64,000 nt of DNA from Hydractinia symbiolongicarpus. Its lineage: Eukaryota > Cnidaria > Hydrozoa > Anthoathecata > Hydractiniidae. Location of the stretch: positions 16,016,001 to 16,080,000 of the forward strand of contig NC_079880.1 of the NCBI RefSeq assembly GCF_029227915.1, read 5' to 3'. Positions 1 to 9,689 of the stretch are shown piece by piece. The notes under the pieces are model-generated. The model made no database searches. It was not told the DNA's origin and saw nothing but the letters and a program-made list of their open reading frames with translations. The first letter of the stretch is position 1. The number at the start of each line of letters is the position of its first letter. Both the position numbers and the translations under genes were made by a program.

Positions 1-33
1 ATAGTACCGGTGCCTAGACCTAGAGAACCCGAT

Positions 34-468
34 ATGACAAATACCGTTGTTGAATTGAGAGCTCTCGCTAGAGAACGCGGTCTACGCGGCTACTCAAGGC
101 TCAGAAAGGCTGAGCTGATCGAATTTTTGAGATTTAGACCCAGATTTATCAGACCAGTACCGGCGCCGGTTGAGATTGATGCGAGTGATGACGAGGACTC
201 AGGATTCATCCCTCCGAGACCCACCAGACTCGTACCGGATCCAATCGAGCCGCATCAGCCGGCTATCCTAGACTATGACATTGATACCTTGGATGAATCG
301 GAAAAATGTATAATTTGCTATTCGCAACGAAAGGAAGCGACAATTGTTCATGGTAACACAGGGCATTTTTGCTGCTGTTTATCGTGCGCATCTATATTGA
401 AATCGTGGGGAGATAGATGCCCCATATGTCGCGCATCCATCGATCTTGTCATTAGACAATATAATTGA
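34..468 (+). CDS. SAP-like + RING finger protein, putative E3 ubiquitin ligase of a Polinton-like element
   Basis: The N-terminus (about residues 5-35, GLRGYSRLRKAELIEFL) looks like a SAP/Rho-N-type helix-extended-loop-helix nucleic-acid-binding module. A proline- and acid-rich linker follows. The C-terminal 50 residues form a RING-HC finger: CIIC, then H and H, a cysteine cluster CCCLSC, and CPIC. C-terminal RINGs of this sort usually act as ubiquitin ligases, and such genes occur in Polinton-like elements. The ATG at 34 is chosen because the next gene (602) starts with the same CCCGATATGAC context. The frame is open to the window edge with proline/arginine-rich codons, so a longer protein entering from the left is possible. 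The RING assignment is firm; the ligase role is family knowledge and the targets are unknown. Confidence 0.7.
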   Translation: MTNTVVELRALARERGLRGYSRLRKAELIEFLRFRPRFIRPVPAPVEIDASDDEDSGFIPPRPTRLVPDPIEPHQPAILDYDIDTLDESEKCIICYSQRKEATIVHGNTGHFCCCLSCASILKSWGDRCPICRASIDLVIRQYN

Positions 469-601
469 TTTGTTGGGGGTCAGATTTTTTTTTTTTTTTT
501 TTGTTACTCACGCAAGTAACAAATGTTATGAATCTTTTTTTTGGTTTCACGATTGTATAAAACCATATTAAAGGTCCACATATAGTATATCACAACCCGA
601 T
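469..601 (+). promoter_or_regulatory. AT-rich gap with T-tract and TATA-like box before the SAP-PolB gene
   Basis: This 133-bp intergenic stretch holds an unbroken run of about 18 T near 486-502 and a TATA-like TATAAAA at 556-562, some 40 bp before the ATG at 602. The box sits in TTGTATAAAAC, a string that recurs near gene ends in the second element (around 19225). Promoter function is inferred from position and base composition only. Confidence 0.3.
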
Positions 602-1000
602 ATGACTTCGAGAAATACAGTTTCCGAATTAAGGGATCTCGCTAGAGAACGCGGTCTACATGGATACTCAAGGCTCAGAAAGGTCGATCTGATCGAATTA
701 TTGACACCCACTACCGTGTCAGCACCGGTTAGACCGTTACCCGTGCCGAGACCCACCAGACCAGTACCAGCGCCGAGACCAAATAGACCAATACCGATGC
801 CTAGACCTGTACCGGCACCGAGACCCTCGAGATCCGGTACTAGCAAACAAGACATGGATTTGTTTGAGCTGCAAGAAATGATTAAAACCAGACCTATTGT
901 GAAAAGTAAGTTGAATGAATGGAGGGAATGGTTGATAAATCATGTACCTAAGGCTATTAAGGATAAAACAACAAAAGCTTTCAAAACTATTAAAGGATAA
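602..1000 (+). pseudogene. SAP-like head and proline-rich linker of a broken Polinton PolB gene
   Basis: From ATG 602, residues 4-37 repeat the SAP-like module of the upstream gene almost word for word (LARERGLHGYSRLRKVDLIELL). A linker of PVPRPTRPVPAPRP-type repeats follows, then an amphipathic stretch ending in KAFKTIKG before a stop. A different frame, open across the same place (942-1529), carries on the protein, so a frameshift lies near 985-1000. In related elements I recall this head being continuous with the DNA polymerase, so I read it as the N-terminus of one long gene (602-4472). It could alternatively be a separate 132-residue protein. Confidence 0.55.
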
Positions 1001-1529
1001 GATCATGGGTTTGTATAAAAAGGGCAGTGGAGAGAAAAAGGAGAAAGAGGAGGAAGAGGTGAAAGAGGAAAACCCCTATACTCCTATTGAAGAAGCGTTT
1101 GTAGGTTCCTACAAAAGGTTCAAGATAAACCCTGACGGTGAGAAGAATGTCAGGGTATTTTTGAAAAAGGTTCATCCTATCGTCAAGAGGTTGATGAGTG
1201 ACGTGCTCGGGCAGAAGAAGTCATTGAAGACTCAGGCGACCTTGTGGGTGAAGTGGGTAAGGGAGGACACCAGCTCGGCTGATGCCCCGTGTGTACATGT
1301 CGATAAAGCGTTCAATAGCTATATGGAGATGCTGCACGCCCACGATGACATTTCTGATGTTTTCGATCGGATGTGTAATAAGATAATCGAGCAGATTGAA
1401 AACCCTGCTCTACCCGCCAGCGGGTTCACAATCGAAAGGATCCTACATATGCATGTGGACTTTCATAAGCTAAAATTAACGAGAGGTAGCTCTTATTTGC
1501 CGCTACCTAAGAATTTCAGTGGAAAGTGA
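1001..1529 (+). pseudogene. Polinton PolB gene, N-terminal region (before the exonuclease domain)
   Basis: This frame overlaps the end of the SAP piece and is open from 942. It encodes a lysine/glutamate-rich patch (GSGEKKEKEEEE) and then a mostly helical region ending in LTRGSSYLPLP, a segment I associate with Polinton PolB proteins just before their polymerase N-terminal domain. A TGA at 1527-1529 interrupts it, and the same frame continues directly beyond. The region between the head and the exonuclease has no known catalytic motif. In protein-primed polymerases of this kind it may include the terminal-protein-like part, but nothing here proves that. Confidence 0.55.
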
Positions 1530-2204
1530 TCTGTGATTAATCCTAAAAATGAAGATGATGATGAATGTTTCAGATGGGCTATTATCGCCGCGCTTAACCA
1601 CAATCTGATCAAAAGTAATCCTGAGCGCATCTCAATTCTTAAGAAGCATGATAAGTATAATTGGGATGGTCTAACTTTCCCAATGGCGCTAAATAAAATA
1701 GATTTGTTTGAGAGAAGGAACCCCGATGTCGCTGTGCATGTTTTGACAAAGGATGGGAGAGAAGGTATCTACATGTGTCGCAAGTCGAAGCATCTGGATC
1801 GTAAGGAGACGGTTGTTTTGTTCTTGCTACATGAGGAGGAGAAGAGACATTACATCGATGTTAAGAACTTGAGCGGTGTCCTAAGCAAGGCCAACTCAAA
1901 GCATAAAAATAAGGAGTATTATTGCTTGAATTGTCTCTCTGGTTTTCCAAGCGAACAGAAAAGGGATGAGCACTTTGAGTATTGCAAGAATAACGATGCT
2001 GCTAAGATTCAACTCCCTGAGGAGGATAGCACCTTAACCTTCACTGATGGTAAGTTTCAACTCAAAGCTCCATTCATCATGTATGCCGATTTCGAAGCTT
2101 TTACAAAAGAATTGCCCGAAGAAGAGAGAAAGTTGGTAAACATGTTCCCACTGGATTCTGTTGTTATAGTAAATATGCTCATGGTGAAGTGCCGGACCCT
2201 CTGA
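1530..2204 (+). pseudogene. Polinton family B DNA polymerase, N-terminal/Exo I fragment
   Basis: Same frame as the preceding piece. It opens with VINPKNEDDDECFRWAI, a conserved opening of Polinton/adintovirus PolB. In the middle is a zinc-binding CLNC...H...C finger (about 1926-1985). Exonuclease motif I, MYADFEAF, lies at about 2080-2100 with the expected Asp and Glu. The frame then runs into a stop at 2202-2204, while the homologous text resumes in another frame around 2180. So a frameshift separates it from the next piece. The role by family is 3'-5' proofreading in element replication. Confidence 0.75.
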
Positions 2205-3262
2205 AGCTTTACCGCGGTGAGGACTGTGTTCCGCGCTTTGTAGATCATGTAGTTTCTGAGGTGAAAAGGTTATATAACATGTTTCCTCAGAAAGCAATGG
2301 ATCCACTGACGGAGGAGGAGCGTGACAGTTTCAAGAGAGCCAGGGTGTGCCACATTTGCATGGAAGAATTTGATGACAAGGATAACATCAAGGTTAGGGA
2401 TCACTGCCATTTCACCGGTAAGTTTCGCGGGGCTGCCCATCGAGAATGTAATATCCAATACAAAGTGCCTAATTATATTCCGGTTGTCTTTCATAATCTG
2501 AGTGGCTACGATGCACATCTATTTATCAAAGAGCTTGCGAAGCAGCATGGAGAAGAAAATATGAGCGTTATCGCCAAAAATAAAGAGAAATATATCTCTT
2601 TCTCGACTGATGTTAAGGTTGGTGAATACATTGGCAAAAAGAGAGAGACTAAAGCCAAAAAGATAAAATTAAGATTCATCGATTCCGTTCGTTTCATGGC
2701 TAGTAGCCTGGATAAATTGGTAAACAATCTCTCTGATGATCAGTGTAAAAATCTTCGAAAATTCTTCAATGATGATGAGCAATTCAACATAATGAGAAGA
2801 AAGGGTGCATACCCATATGAATATGTTGATTCATTCGATAGGTTTAATGAAACTAAGCTTCCGTCGAAGGATGATTTTTATAGCAAGTTGAACATGAGTG
2901 GTATCAGTGATGCTGACTATGCGCATGCCCAAAAGGTATGGAAAGACATGAAAGTTGAAAATATGGGTGTTTATCATGATATATATCTCAAGACTGATGT
3001 GCTGCTTCTGAGTGATGTGTCTGAGACCTTCAGGGAAACATGCTTGAGAAACTACGATCTAGACCCGGCTCACTTTTACACTTCTCCGGGATTAGCCTGG
3101 AGGGCGTGTTTGAAAAAGACCAAGGTTAGTCTAGATTTATTGTCGGATATGGAGATGGTCCTGTTCATTGAGAGGGGTATTAGGGGCGGTCTCTGTCAGG
3201 CTGTTCATAGACACGCGAAGGCCAATAACCCATATATGGGTGAGATGTATAATACTTGCTAA
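2189..3262 (+). pseudogene. Polinton family B DNA polymerase, Exo II/III fragment with zinc module
   Basis: This piece starts in the frameshifted reading frame. It has a Cys/His module (CHICMEEF ... HCHFTGKFRGAAHREC, about 2347-2450) resembling the endonuclease VII-like zinc fold often embedded in these polymerases. Next comes Exo II (FHNLSGYDAHLF, with Asn and Asp) and, near 2970-3015, Exo III (YLKTDVLLL, with Tyr and Asp). The frame stops at 3260-3262 immediately after NPYMGEMYN. The stretch that should carry polymerase motif A seems shortened there: only its tail (NNLYGWA) is seen, in the next frame. That means a small deletion and frame change in the catalytic palm. Confidence 0.8.
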
Positions 3263-4472
3263 CAATCTGTATGGATGGGCCATGATTCAAAAGTTGCCGA
3301 CTGGAGGGTTTGAGTGGGTTGACACCGGTAAACTTTCGCACTTCACACCTGAACTGATTTCGCAATTAGCTGTGGAAAATGGTGAAGAGGGGTACATCCT
3401 TGAGGTTGATGTGAGCTATCCACAGGAGCTTCACGATTCTCATAACGATCTTCCTTTCATGCCCGAGAGGAAGGTGATTAATGGCGTCGAAAAGCTGACA
3501 CCGTGTCTTTCGGACAAGAAGAACTATGTCATTCACATCCGTGCACTTGATCAAGCGTTGAAGCACGGTCTCATTCTTGAGAAAGTTCATAGGGTACTGA
3601 GGTTTAAGCAAAGCGCATGGTTGAAACCTTATATCGATTTTAATACCGATCTGCGTACCAAATCAACGAATGACTTCGAAAAGGACTTTTTCAAGCTTAT
3701 GAACAATTCAGTCTTTGGGAAGACAATGGAGAATCAACGTAAGCAAAAGGATATACGTTTGGCTACCAAGAAAGAACAATATGAGAAGCTGGTGATGAAG
3801 CCCAACTTCAAGGGTAGCACGTGGTTCTCGGAAACACTGATGGGCATAGAGATGTCCAAGATCAAGATCAAACTGAATAAGCCAATCTACCTGGGACTGG
3901 CAATTCTCGACTTGTCCAAGATAGTTATGTATGAGTTCCACTATGATTACATGAGACCAAAATATGGTAATGATGTAAAGCTTTGCTACATGGATACAGA
4001 TTCATTCGTTTATCATATCAAAACCTACGACTTTTACAAAGATATCGCCGACGATGTAGCTTTGAGATTTGACACATCAGGGTACGATAAGAAAGATGGT
4101 AGACCTCTACCATTAGGTTTGAATAAAAAGATCATTGGTCTGATGAAGGACGAGTTAGGTGGCAAGGTGATGACGGAGTTTGTCGCCCTAAGAGCGAAGA
4201 CCTACGCTTACAAACAGCTATGTGGTAGGGAGAATAAGAGGTGCAAGGGAGTCAAGAAGTGTGTGGTCAGGAAAACCTTGGGTTTTGATAACTACAAGAG
4301 GTGTCTGTTCGAGGGTGTAAATGTTTACAGAACCCAAATGACCTTTCGATCCATTAAGCATGATATTCACACCATAAAAACAAATAAACTCGCGCTCAAT
4401 GCAGATGATGACAAAAGAATAATAGTAGATGGTATTACCACGTACGCTAGAGGCCATTATAGACACAGTTGA
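3263..4472 (+). pseudogene. Polinton family B DNA polymerase, palm/thumb fragment
   Basis: The frame is open from 3168, but homologous text begins around 3263 (NNLYGWAMIQKLP). Visible motifs are the KxxxNSxFGK-type motif B (KLMNNSVFGK, about 3690-3725) and motif C, YMDTDSF, coded at 3987-4007 with both catalytic aspartates. The C-terminus ends at 4470-4472 and seems complete. The upstream aspartate of motif A is missing at the junction with the previous piece. This is the 3' end of the broken gene that starts at 602. By family it would perform protein-primed replication of the element. Confidence 0.8.
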
Positions 4473-4488
4473 ATCCTATCACTGTAAT

Positions 4489-4521
4489 GGGGGGACACGG
4501 CGGGGGTGGGGGGATTGGGGG
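4489..4521 (+). other. Potential G-quadruplex: clustered G runs after PolB
   Basis: Four to five G runs of 5-6 bases occur within 33 bp on the + strand: 4489-4494, 4502-4506, 4508-4513 and 4517-4521, with loops of 1-7 bases. This satisfies the usual G-quadruplex pattern with very long runs. It begins 17 bp after the polymerase stop codon. Function is unknown. Confidence 0.6.
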
Positions 4522-4640
4522 ACTCTTCTATCGTTGATTTAACGGATATGATCCATGATTTGACGTAAAATGGTAAAGTGCTAAGGGATTTTATGGAGTC
4601 TTCTATCGTTGATTTAACGGGTATGATCCATGATTTGACG
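4521..4640. repeat. 45-bp direct repeat pair downstream of the first PolB
   Basis: Two copies at 4521-4565 and 4596-4640 share 43 of 45 bases by eye (both contain TTCTATCGTTGATTTAACGG and ATCCATGATTTGACG), separated by 30 bp. The pair starts at the last G run and lies just before the sequence changes to satellite near 4688. It may be subterminal to the first element, but no terminal inverted repeat is recognisable here. Confidence 0.75.
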
Positions 4641-4687
4641 ATGATGACCATGTGATTGCACTAACATCCGCATTTTCCTATCTCTGC

Positions 4688-4892
4688 ACGCTTCCAAGCC
4701 TGTTACCATTGGCCTAGTCCTTACACTTTCAATTGGGTACGATGTTCTAAGGCGTTTTCTCTGGCGCCATGGCTTTAGAACGACCTCAACTACGTGCACA
4801 CGCCTCTAAAGGCTGCAATATGGCCTTTTTCCAACTAATATAGGCCTTACACGTAAATCACGTGGTTCCACGCGACCAAGCCTGTTATCATT
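4688..4892 (+). repeat. Satellite fragment (about 1.1 monomers of the 182-bp family)
   Basis: It contains the landmark strings of the array on the right: CCAAGCCTGTTACCATTGG, GGCGCCATGGCTTTAGAACG, ACACGCCTCTAAAGGCTGCA and CACGTAAATCACGTGGTTCC. Orientation is the same as in the main array. It ends at ...GTTATCATT, where the next element's terminal repeat begins. The 4641-4687 stretch before it matches nothing I can name. Confidence 0.9.
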
Positions 4893-5055
4893 AGTAGTAC
4901 TAAGGAGTGATTATAAGCGGTCTTCGCTCCTTTCACACATTTACCCCTAAAAAACCTCGCTTCCACCACTTCAACCACCACCCAAAAACAAAAAAACGTA
5001 ATCATATGCTAATTTCAACAAATAATAATAATGTATGACGTCATTTCCGCAAAAA
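4893..5055 (+). repeat. Outer left copy of the Polinton terminal inverted repeat
   Basis: Starts AGTAGTACTAAGGAGTGATT, and these bases are the exact reverse complement of the right end at 21108-21127. The match to the inner TIR copy (5456-5700) continues through the CTTTACCCCTAAAAAACC-like tract and ATCATATGCT, with more mismatches and short indels than the inner left/right pair. The right limit is approximate. This is the boundary against the satellite. Confidence 0.75.
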
Positions 5056-5135
5056 CATAATAATAATGCTATAATTTTGAATAATACTCGAAGGTCCATG
5101 CTATTTGAAGTCTACACTGGAGGTGTAGGAGAAGA

Positions 5136-5452
5136 ATGGAACGCTCAAAATGCCTACAGTGTAGACAATTTTTATCCATGGATAAATTCTGATAAAAGGA
5201 TGATGAGCAGAGGAAAAAATCCTGCATCTGGTGCCTAGAGGCTATACAGGCTGCCGCCCTCGAAGAACGTCGGAAAAAATATGGTAATGGTAAAATGTGC
5301 CCCTGTTGCGGGGAGCTTAAATTGATTTCGAGTATAGGATAATAAACAAAAAGAGCCCAAGATTTAGCACAAATTGTATCGAGTGCCTCCTCAAGAACGC
5401 TTACAGGGATGAGAAAAACCGAAAAAGGTATTTCGATTGGTTATATCGTTGA
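5136..5452 (+). pseudogene. Broken small zinc-ribbon gene (four CxxC motifs)
   Basis: From ATG 5136 the frame reads MERSKCLQC, then in-frame stops after the first ribbon, then CIWC and CPCC. A frame change near 5345 is followed by CIEC and a basic C-terminus stopping at 5450-5452. The first half has the same layout as the zinc-ribbon ORF at 9724 (ME..K.C..C, then a CI.CL pair), so the two are probably paralogues. The stop lies only 3 bp before the inner TIR copy at 5456. Function is unknown; multi-CxxC proteins of this size usually bind nucleic acid or protein. The breaks are seen directly; homology is by eye. Confidence 0.45.
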
Positions 5453-5455
5453 AAA

Positions 5456-5700
5456 AGTACGAAGTAGTGATTATAATCAGGTTTTCGCTCCTTCCACACC
5501 TTTACCCCTAAAAAACCCCGCTTCCATCATTTCCACCACCACCTCAATCCCAAAATAGAAAAATCATATGCTGATAATAACACATAATCATATTAAATGC
5601 CAACAACCAACACATAATAATAAATACAAGAAATACATGACATCATCAACGCATGCGCAAAAGCATATATACTATTATACAGAATATGAGTAAAAATTAT
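5456..5700 (+). repeat. Inner left terminal inverted repeat of the Polinton/adintovirus element
   Basis: Its reverse complement is found at 20887-21124. The two copies align almost end to end by eye, with scattered mismatches, a 7-base length difference in the CCAACAACCAACAC part, and a changed first block (AGTACGAAGTAGTG against AGTACTAAGGAGTG). Shared landmarks are GATTATAATCAGG, CCACCACCTCAATC, GAAAAATCATATGCTGATAA and the last bases AGTAAAAATTAT. Long TIRs with AG start fit Polintons. Confidence 0.9.
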
Positions 5701-5751
5701 CATGACCACAAAAAAAATGCTAGTTGAAATTAAAATCTACCTATAATAAAG

Positions 5752-6079
5752 ATGAGTTGGTTTAAAAATGCAATCAGTAAAATATATAATATCGTGTCGG
5801 CACCAGTAGCGGCAACTAGCGAAGCCATCACTAAACAACTAAGGAGCGTGCGGGATACTGTTAGTTACTATTATAACAAAGCCAGGGATTAATTTTCAGA
5901 AACACCAACTCTCCACGATGAGGTTCAACGGGTCACCATCGAAGATGAATACCAAGGAATTGAGGACCTCAAACACATGTTCGGGAAAGAATCTAAGCAT
6001 GCCACCAATACTGATGTAATTGAGGATATCCTTAATATTTTTGATGATAACGCGGAAATGATAGAAGACGGAAACCACA
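5752..6079 (+). pseudogene. Second Polinton PolB gene, N-terminal head
   Basis: From ATG 5752, 46 codons begin MSWFKNAISKIYNIVSAP and end at TAA 5890-5892. The same frame continues afterwards with an acidic, hydrophilic stretch (TLHDEVQRVTIEDEYQGIEDL) until 6077. The homologous text then continues in another frame from 6080. An MSWF-type amphipathic head preceding a PolB of this lineage is something I recall from cnidarian Polinton-like elements. The start sits 52 bp inside the TIR edge, as expected for a first gene. No catalytic motif is present. Confidence 0.5.
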
Positions 6080-7165
6080 TTGAGATTTAATAATAACCTT
6101 AACCAGCCATTGACAGATACCATTATGCGAAAAATCACACCACACTTAGACATGCGAGTGAAGGTAATATACTCATTTGGCTGCGATATTTACCGAGGCG
6201 GGGGCGACGTGGCAAATTATCACAAAACCAAGAGCTTCGGGTCACTATCAAGCATGGCTGAAATCGAGGCTTTTATCGATAAATGTGAGACGAAAGGCCT
6301 CGATCTGGAAGATGCTGAATTTTGGACGAAAGCCTATTTGCCACCAGAAAGGACTATCGAGACCCAAGAAGCATATGAAGGCAAAATAATATTCAAGCAC
6401 GTACAAGTCAAGATAATTTCTACGAGGGAGCCCCTACTTGGATGTGGCCCATTACCAGATTGGTTGCGCGGAAAAAGGTGCATTTATAGCTTTGACAAGA
6501 CGGACGAGAAAACAGACAGCTTGTGCTTCTGGAGAGGCCTAGCTTTTCATTACCGGGAAGAGCGAAAACAGTGCGAAAAGTTCCTCACAAGGCCAGCTCT
6601 CAAACTGGCTCGTGAATACTACGAGGAACCCAAATTAAAGAGGGAAGAGGTACGTGCTACGAGGCTCGTGGACTTGGAAGGTATTGCCAAAAAATTCGAG
6701 ATTAACATCAGAGTATTTGAGCCGAAGACAAACTCCGACAAGGGCCCATGGCGACTCGTATATGGCCAAAATCAATACAAAAAGGGGCTAGACACAATCA
6801 ACATTGGTATGTTGGGAGGTCATTGTTTCTATATCAAGAAAATGGATGTATTGATGCAGCATTGGGAATGCAATCTTTGTACACAAAAATTTACTAGATC
6901 GGAGAACCTCACACGACACAAGAATAACGAATGCGAAGGTATCAAGACAAAGATTATTTGCAGAGGTGAAAAGATAGAACGGATGCAGAGTAGCTCCGAA
7001 AAGGTATTCTATCCGGATAAAGGTTTTAGTTACGCGGCATGCCAATGGATTGAAACCTTGTCACAGCAAACAGGTAGACATATACACCACGCACTCTGTG
7101 GGCATGGGGGAGAACGCTTGATACGTGAGGGTAGTAAGGCTGTATACAAGATGTCAACCGAATAG
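6080..7165 (+). pseudogene. Second Polinton PolB gene, N-terminal domain with C2H2-type finger
   Basis: 361 codons are open in one frame. There is no genuine start here (the first codon is TTG), so it continues the previous piece after a frameshift. Around residues 125-165 it reads LPDWLRGKRCIYSFD ... SLCFWRGLAFHY, a conserved segment before the polymerase in this PolB lineage. Near residue 265 a C2H2-like finger is visible (WECNLCTQKFTRSENLTRHKNNEC). Near residue 310 comes YPDKGFSYAACQWIE. Homology is lost in this frame near 7130-7165, with a further frame change into the next piece. It differs clearly from the first PolB at 602-4472. Confidence 0.65.
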
Positions 7166-7858
7166 GACCAACACCGATAAAAATAATTTCAATCGTAACA
7201 AATGTAAAGAAGACCACACTCGAGGGCTGGGGTACAATCTTGCCACTGCATGGGAGCGCGAAAAGCCTCCCAAGGCTAAGAGGTTATTCAAGAAAAAATT
7301 TCGACCCTATCCCCATTTCATCGTTTTTGGTTCGAGGCCCTCCTGGCACCATTGAATCAACAGCAAACGTATGATCTAACATATATCTCCGAGCATATAC
7401 CCGTCAGCGTAGCCATCCACGATAGCTTACAAGAACATCCTACCTTCATCATGAATGAAAACCCAAAGGTGCTTGTGCAAAAATTCGTCGAACGATTGAA
7501 GCAGAGACAGATCCGTATTGTCCAAGAAGTCGAACGTATATATCCCAAGCCTGATGATTTTGATATGCTCCCGGAACAAATCCAAAATGCTTGGTATGAA
7601 TAGGTAAATCAAGTGACAGTGATAGGTTCCAATAGCGGCAAGTACGATATAAACCTGATAAAGCGGTATTTTGTCGAACAGATTGCGGATGATGACAATA
7701 TCAAAGTGGCAAAAAAAGACAATGATTACATGTTCCTAACCACATCGAGGTTCAAATTCATCGATATAAAAAATTTCCTCGCACCAGGCTTGAGTTATGA
7801 AAAATGGTGCAAATCATTGAAGTGCAATCTCGAGAAGCTCGTGTTTCCGTACGAGTGA
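7125..7858 (+). pseudogene. Second Polinton PolB gene, exonuclease region
   Basis: Three open stretches cover this region: 7125-7355, then (frame change) 7352-7603, then, in the same frame after TAG 7601-7603, up to TGA 7856-7858. The exonuclease I area falls at the first frame change (FEALL-like text is split between frames near 7335-7350). Exo II-like text, GSNSGKYDINLIKRYF, lies at 7622-7670 with the Asn and Asp. The final part (FKFIDIKNFLAPGLSYEKW) is typical of the exonuclease/TPR region of these enzymes. Multiple independent lesions show long decay. Confidence 0.65.
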
Positions 7859-8326
7859 TTAACATGCTACGAAAAGTTGAACCATGTGGGTCCAGTAGAT
7901 CATGAGGCGTGTTATAGCACTATCAGTGGTAAAAACACACTCTCACCCGAAGATTACCAGGCTTTCCAGGATGAGTTTTTTAAAAGAGAATGCGTCACGA
8001 TGCTGGATTGGTTAGCAGAATATAATTTGGCGGACGTAATACCATTTATAGAGGCTGTGGACAAAACCCGCAATACGTACTACGAGGATGGGATAGACAT
8101 TCTAAAAGATGCAGTGAGCATTCCGGGTGTTTCGATGCGGTATGTACTGAACAAATTATTGCGGTTGAATCCTGATATAAATCTTTATGCTCCGGGTGAT
8201 CCGTGTAAGCATAAATGCGAGGCTCGTTGTACCAAAGCCTTATGCAAAGCATGCAAGGAGGTTCAAAAGATTGTACAATATGTACAAAGAACGAGGCGTA
8301 TGAGCTCCTGCAAACGGGGATGGTAG
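7859..8326 (+). pseudogene. Second Polinton PolB gene, region before polymerase motif A
   Basis: Same frame as the preceding piece after TGA 7856-7858. It contains LDWLAEYNLADVIPFIEAV, which fits the Exo III neighbourhood, with an aspartate where the catalytic residue is expected. Then comes PGVSMRYVLNKLL, then a cysteine cluster (CKHKCEARCTKALCKACKE). The true reading frame changes around 8240-8280, after which this frame is noise up to its stop. Confidence 0.6.
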
Positions 8327-8985
8327 GTGGTCCAGCTATCGTATTTTGCAGGTACCATGAGAGTAATGTGACGGGTATCAGATCGCATATATATAACGAA
8401 CCGAAAAAATGTAAGACTATACTCAGTTATGACGCCAATATGCTCTATCGTAGCACCCTGCTGCAGGACTTCCCTTGTGGTAAGGAGAAGCTGATCAAAA
8501 TGGCAGACCCTGCTGAAAAAATAGATGATCTGGTGCGAGACATTCTTGATGGATCGCTCTTCGGGTTTGCTCAAGTTGATATTAAGGTGCCTACTGATTT
8601 GTACAAATAATTTAGCGAAATGTCCCCGTTATTCGTAGTCAGGGAATTACCTGACAATCAAATTCCTCAGCATATGCACAAGTGTTTGATCAAGACCGGG
8701 CGAAAACGTATCCCTAGCACTAGGAAGCTCTTAGGGGTTATGAGAGCCGAGAAGATCCTGCTTTGTACGGACCTGCTTAAGTGGTATATTAATCATGGGT
8801 TAAAGATCACGGCTTGCTATCAAATACTCAAATACAAACGCGGTAAACCATTCGCTTGGTTCCGGGAAGAAATTGCGGATGCGCGGCGCCAAGCAGATAA
8901 GAACCCTAATAAACGTATTGCGGGCGATACAGCAAAATTGAAAGAAAACTCGTTCTACGGGAAGATGATCGAGGATTTGGCATAA
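8275..8985 (+). pseudogene. Second Polinton PolB gene, palm fragment with motifs A and B
   Basis: The shifted frame gives CTICTKNEAYELLQTGMVGG, then motif A, SYDANMLY (around 8430-8455, with the catalytic Asp). In-frame TAA 8608-8610 interrupts it. The same frame then runs to motif B, KLKENSFYGKMIEDL, near 8935-8980. It ends by frame change at 8983-8985. The motif spacing is right for a family B polymerase. Confidence 0.7.
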
Positions 8986-9667
8986 CAATACCACATTTAC
9001 AAAGGATGAAAAGGTAGTAGATGCCGCTATGAGGAGCCCATACCTGGAGGATTTGGAAGAGATTGGAGAGGCATACGAAGTAAGACGGCTTAAACAAGCC
9101 GTTTCCATAAATAGGGCGTATCAATGTGGAATCCTTGTGCATCAATTGGCTAAATTGCGGATGCTCGAATTTTACTATGACTTCCTCGACAAGTACGTAG
9201 ATCGCCAGGATTTTGAGTATATTTACATAGATACGGATAGCGCGTATTTTGCAATCTCTGGCGATAATCTACGTGATGTTATTCACTCGGAGTTACTCAA
9301 GCAGCACGATGAAGATGTTAAAAACTGGTTAGTCACCGATAAATATTCTTCGAGAACCGGAGGGTTATTTAAAGAAGAATTCATTGGTTCGAAAATGATT
9401 GGATTGACGGCAAAATGTTACTTCGTCGAATGTAAAGATGGTACGAAATTCTCGTGTAAAGGCATGTCGAAAAGACAGAACGAGATAACATGGTCTAGAT
9501 ATATGCGAGCACTTAATGGAGAGTTGGATAATGCAAAGAATCGGGGGTTCCGGGTACATAATCAAGGGATGGTCACATATCAGCAAAATAAGCTAGGTCT
9601 ATCAGCGTTCTATGATAAGAGAGTTGTGCATGAGGATGGTGTTCATACAAAGCCATTAGAATTATAA
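8986..9667 (+). pseudogene. Second Polinton PolB gene, motif C and C-terminal fragment
   Basis: Open in a third frame (Met codons at 9029 and after). YIYIDTDSAYF holds motif C with two aspartates, around 9216-9250. Next come GGLFKEEFIGSKMIGLTAKCYF and a C-terminus ending at 9665-9667. Taken with the earlier pieces, the gene runs 5752-9667 with at least four in-frame stops and several frame changes, so it cannot give a full polymerase. By family it would replicate the element by protein priming. Confidence 0.75.
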
Positions 9668-9689
9668 GTGATGACTCTTGTCCCAAAGT

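Noticed and set aside
568-1006. Minus-strand glycine-rich frames over 568-1006
   Set aside because: They are the antisense of the proline/arginine-rich linker of the SAP-PolB head; simple low-complexity shadow.
6177-9145. Short frames on both strands within the second PolB
   Set aside because: Shadows of the polymerase pieces; none has an independent motif.
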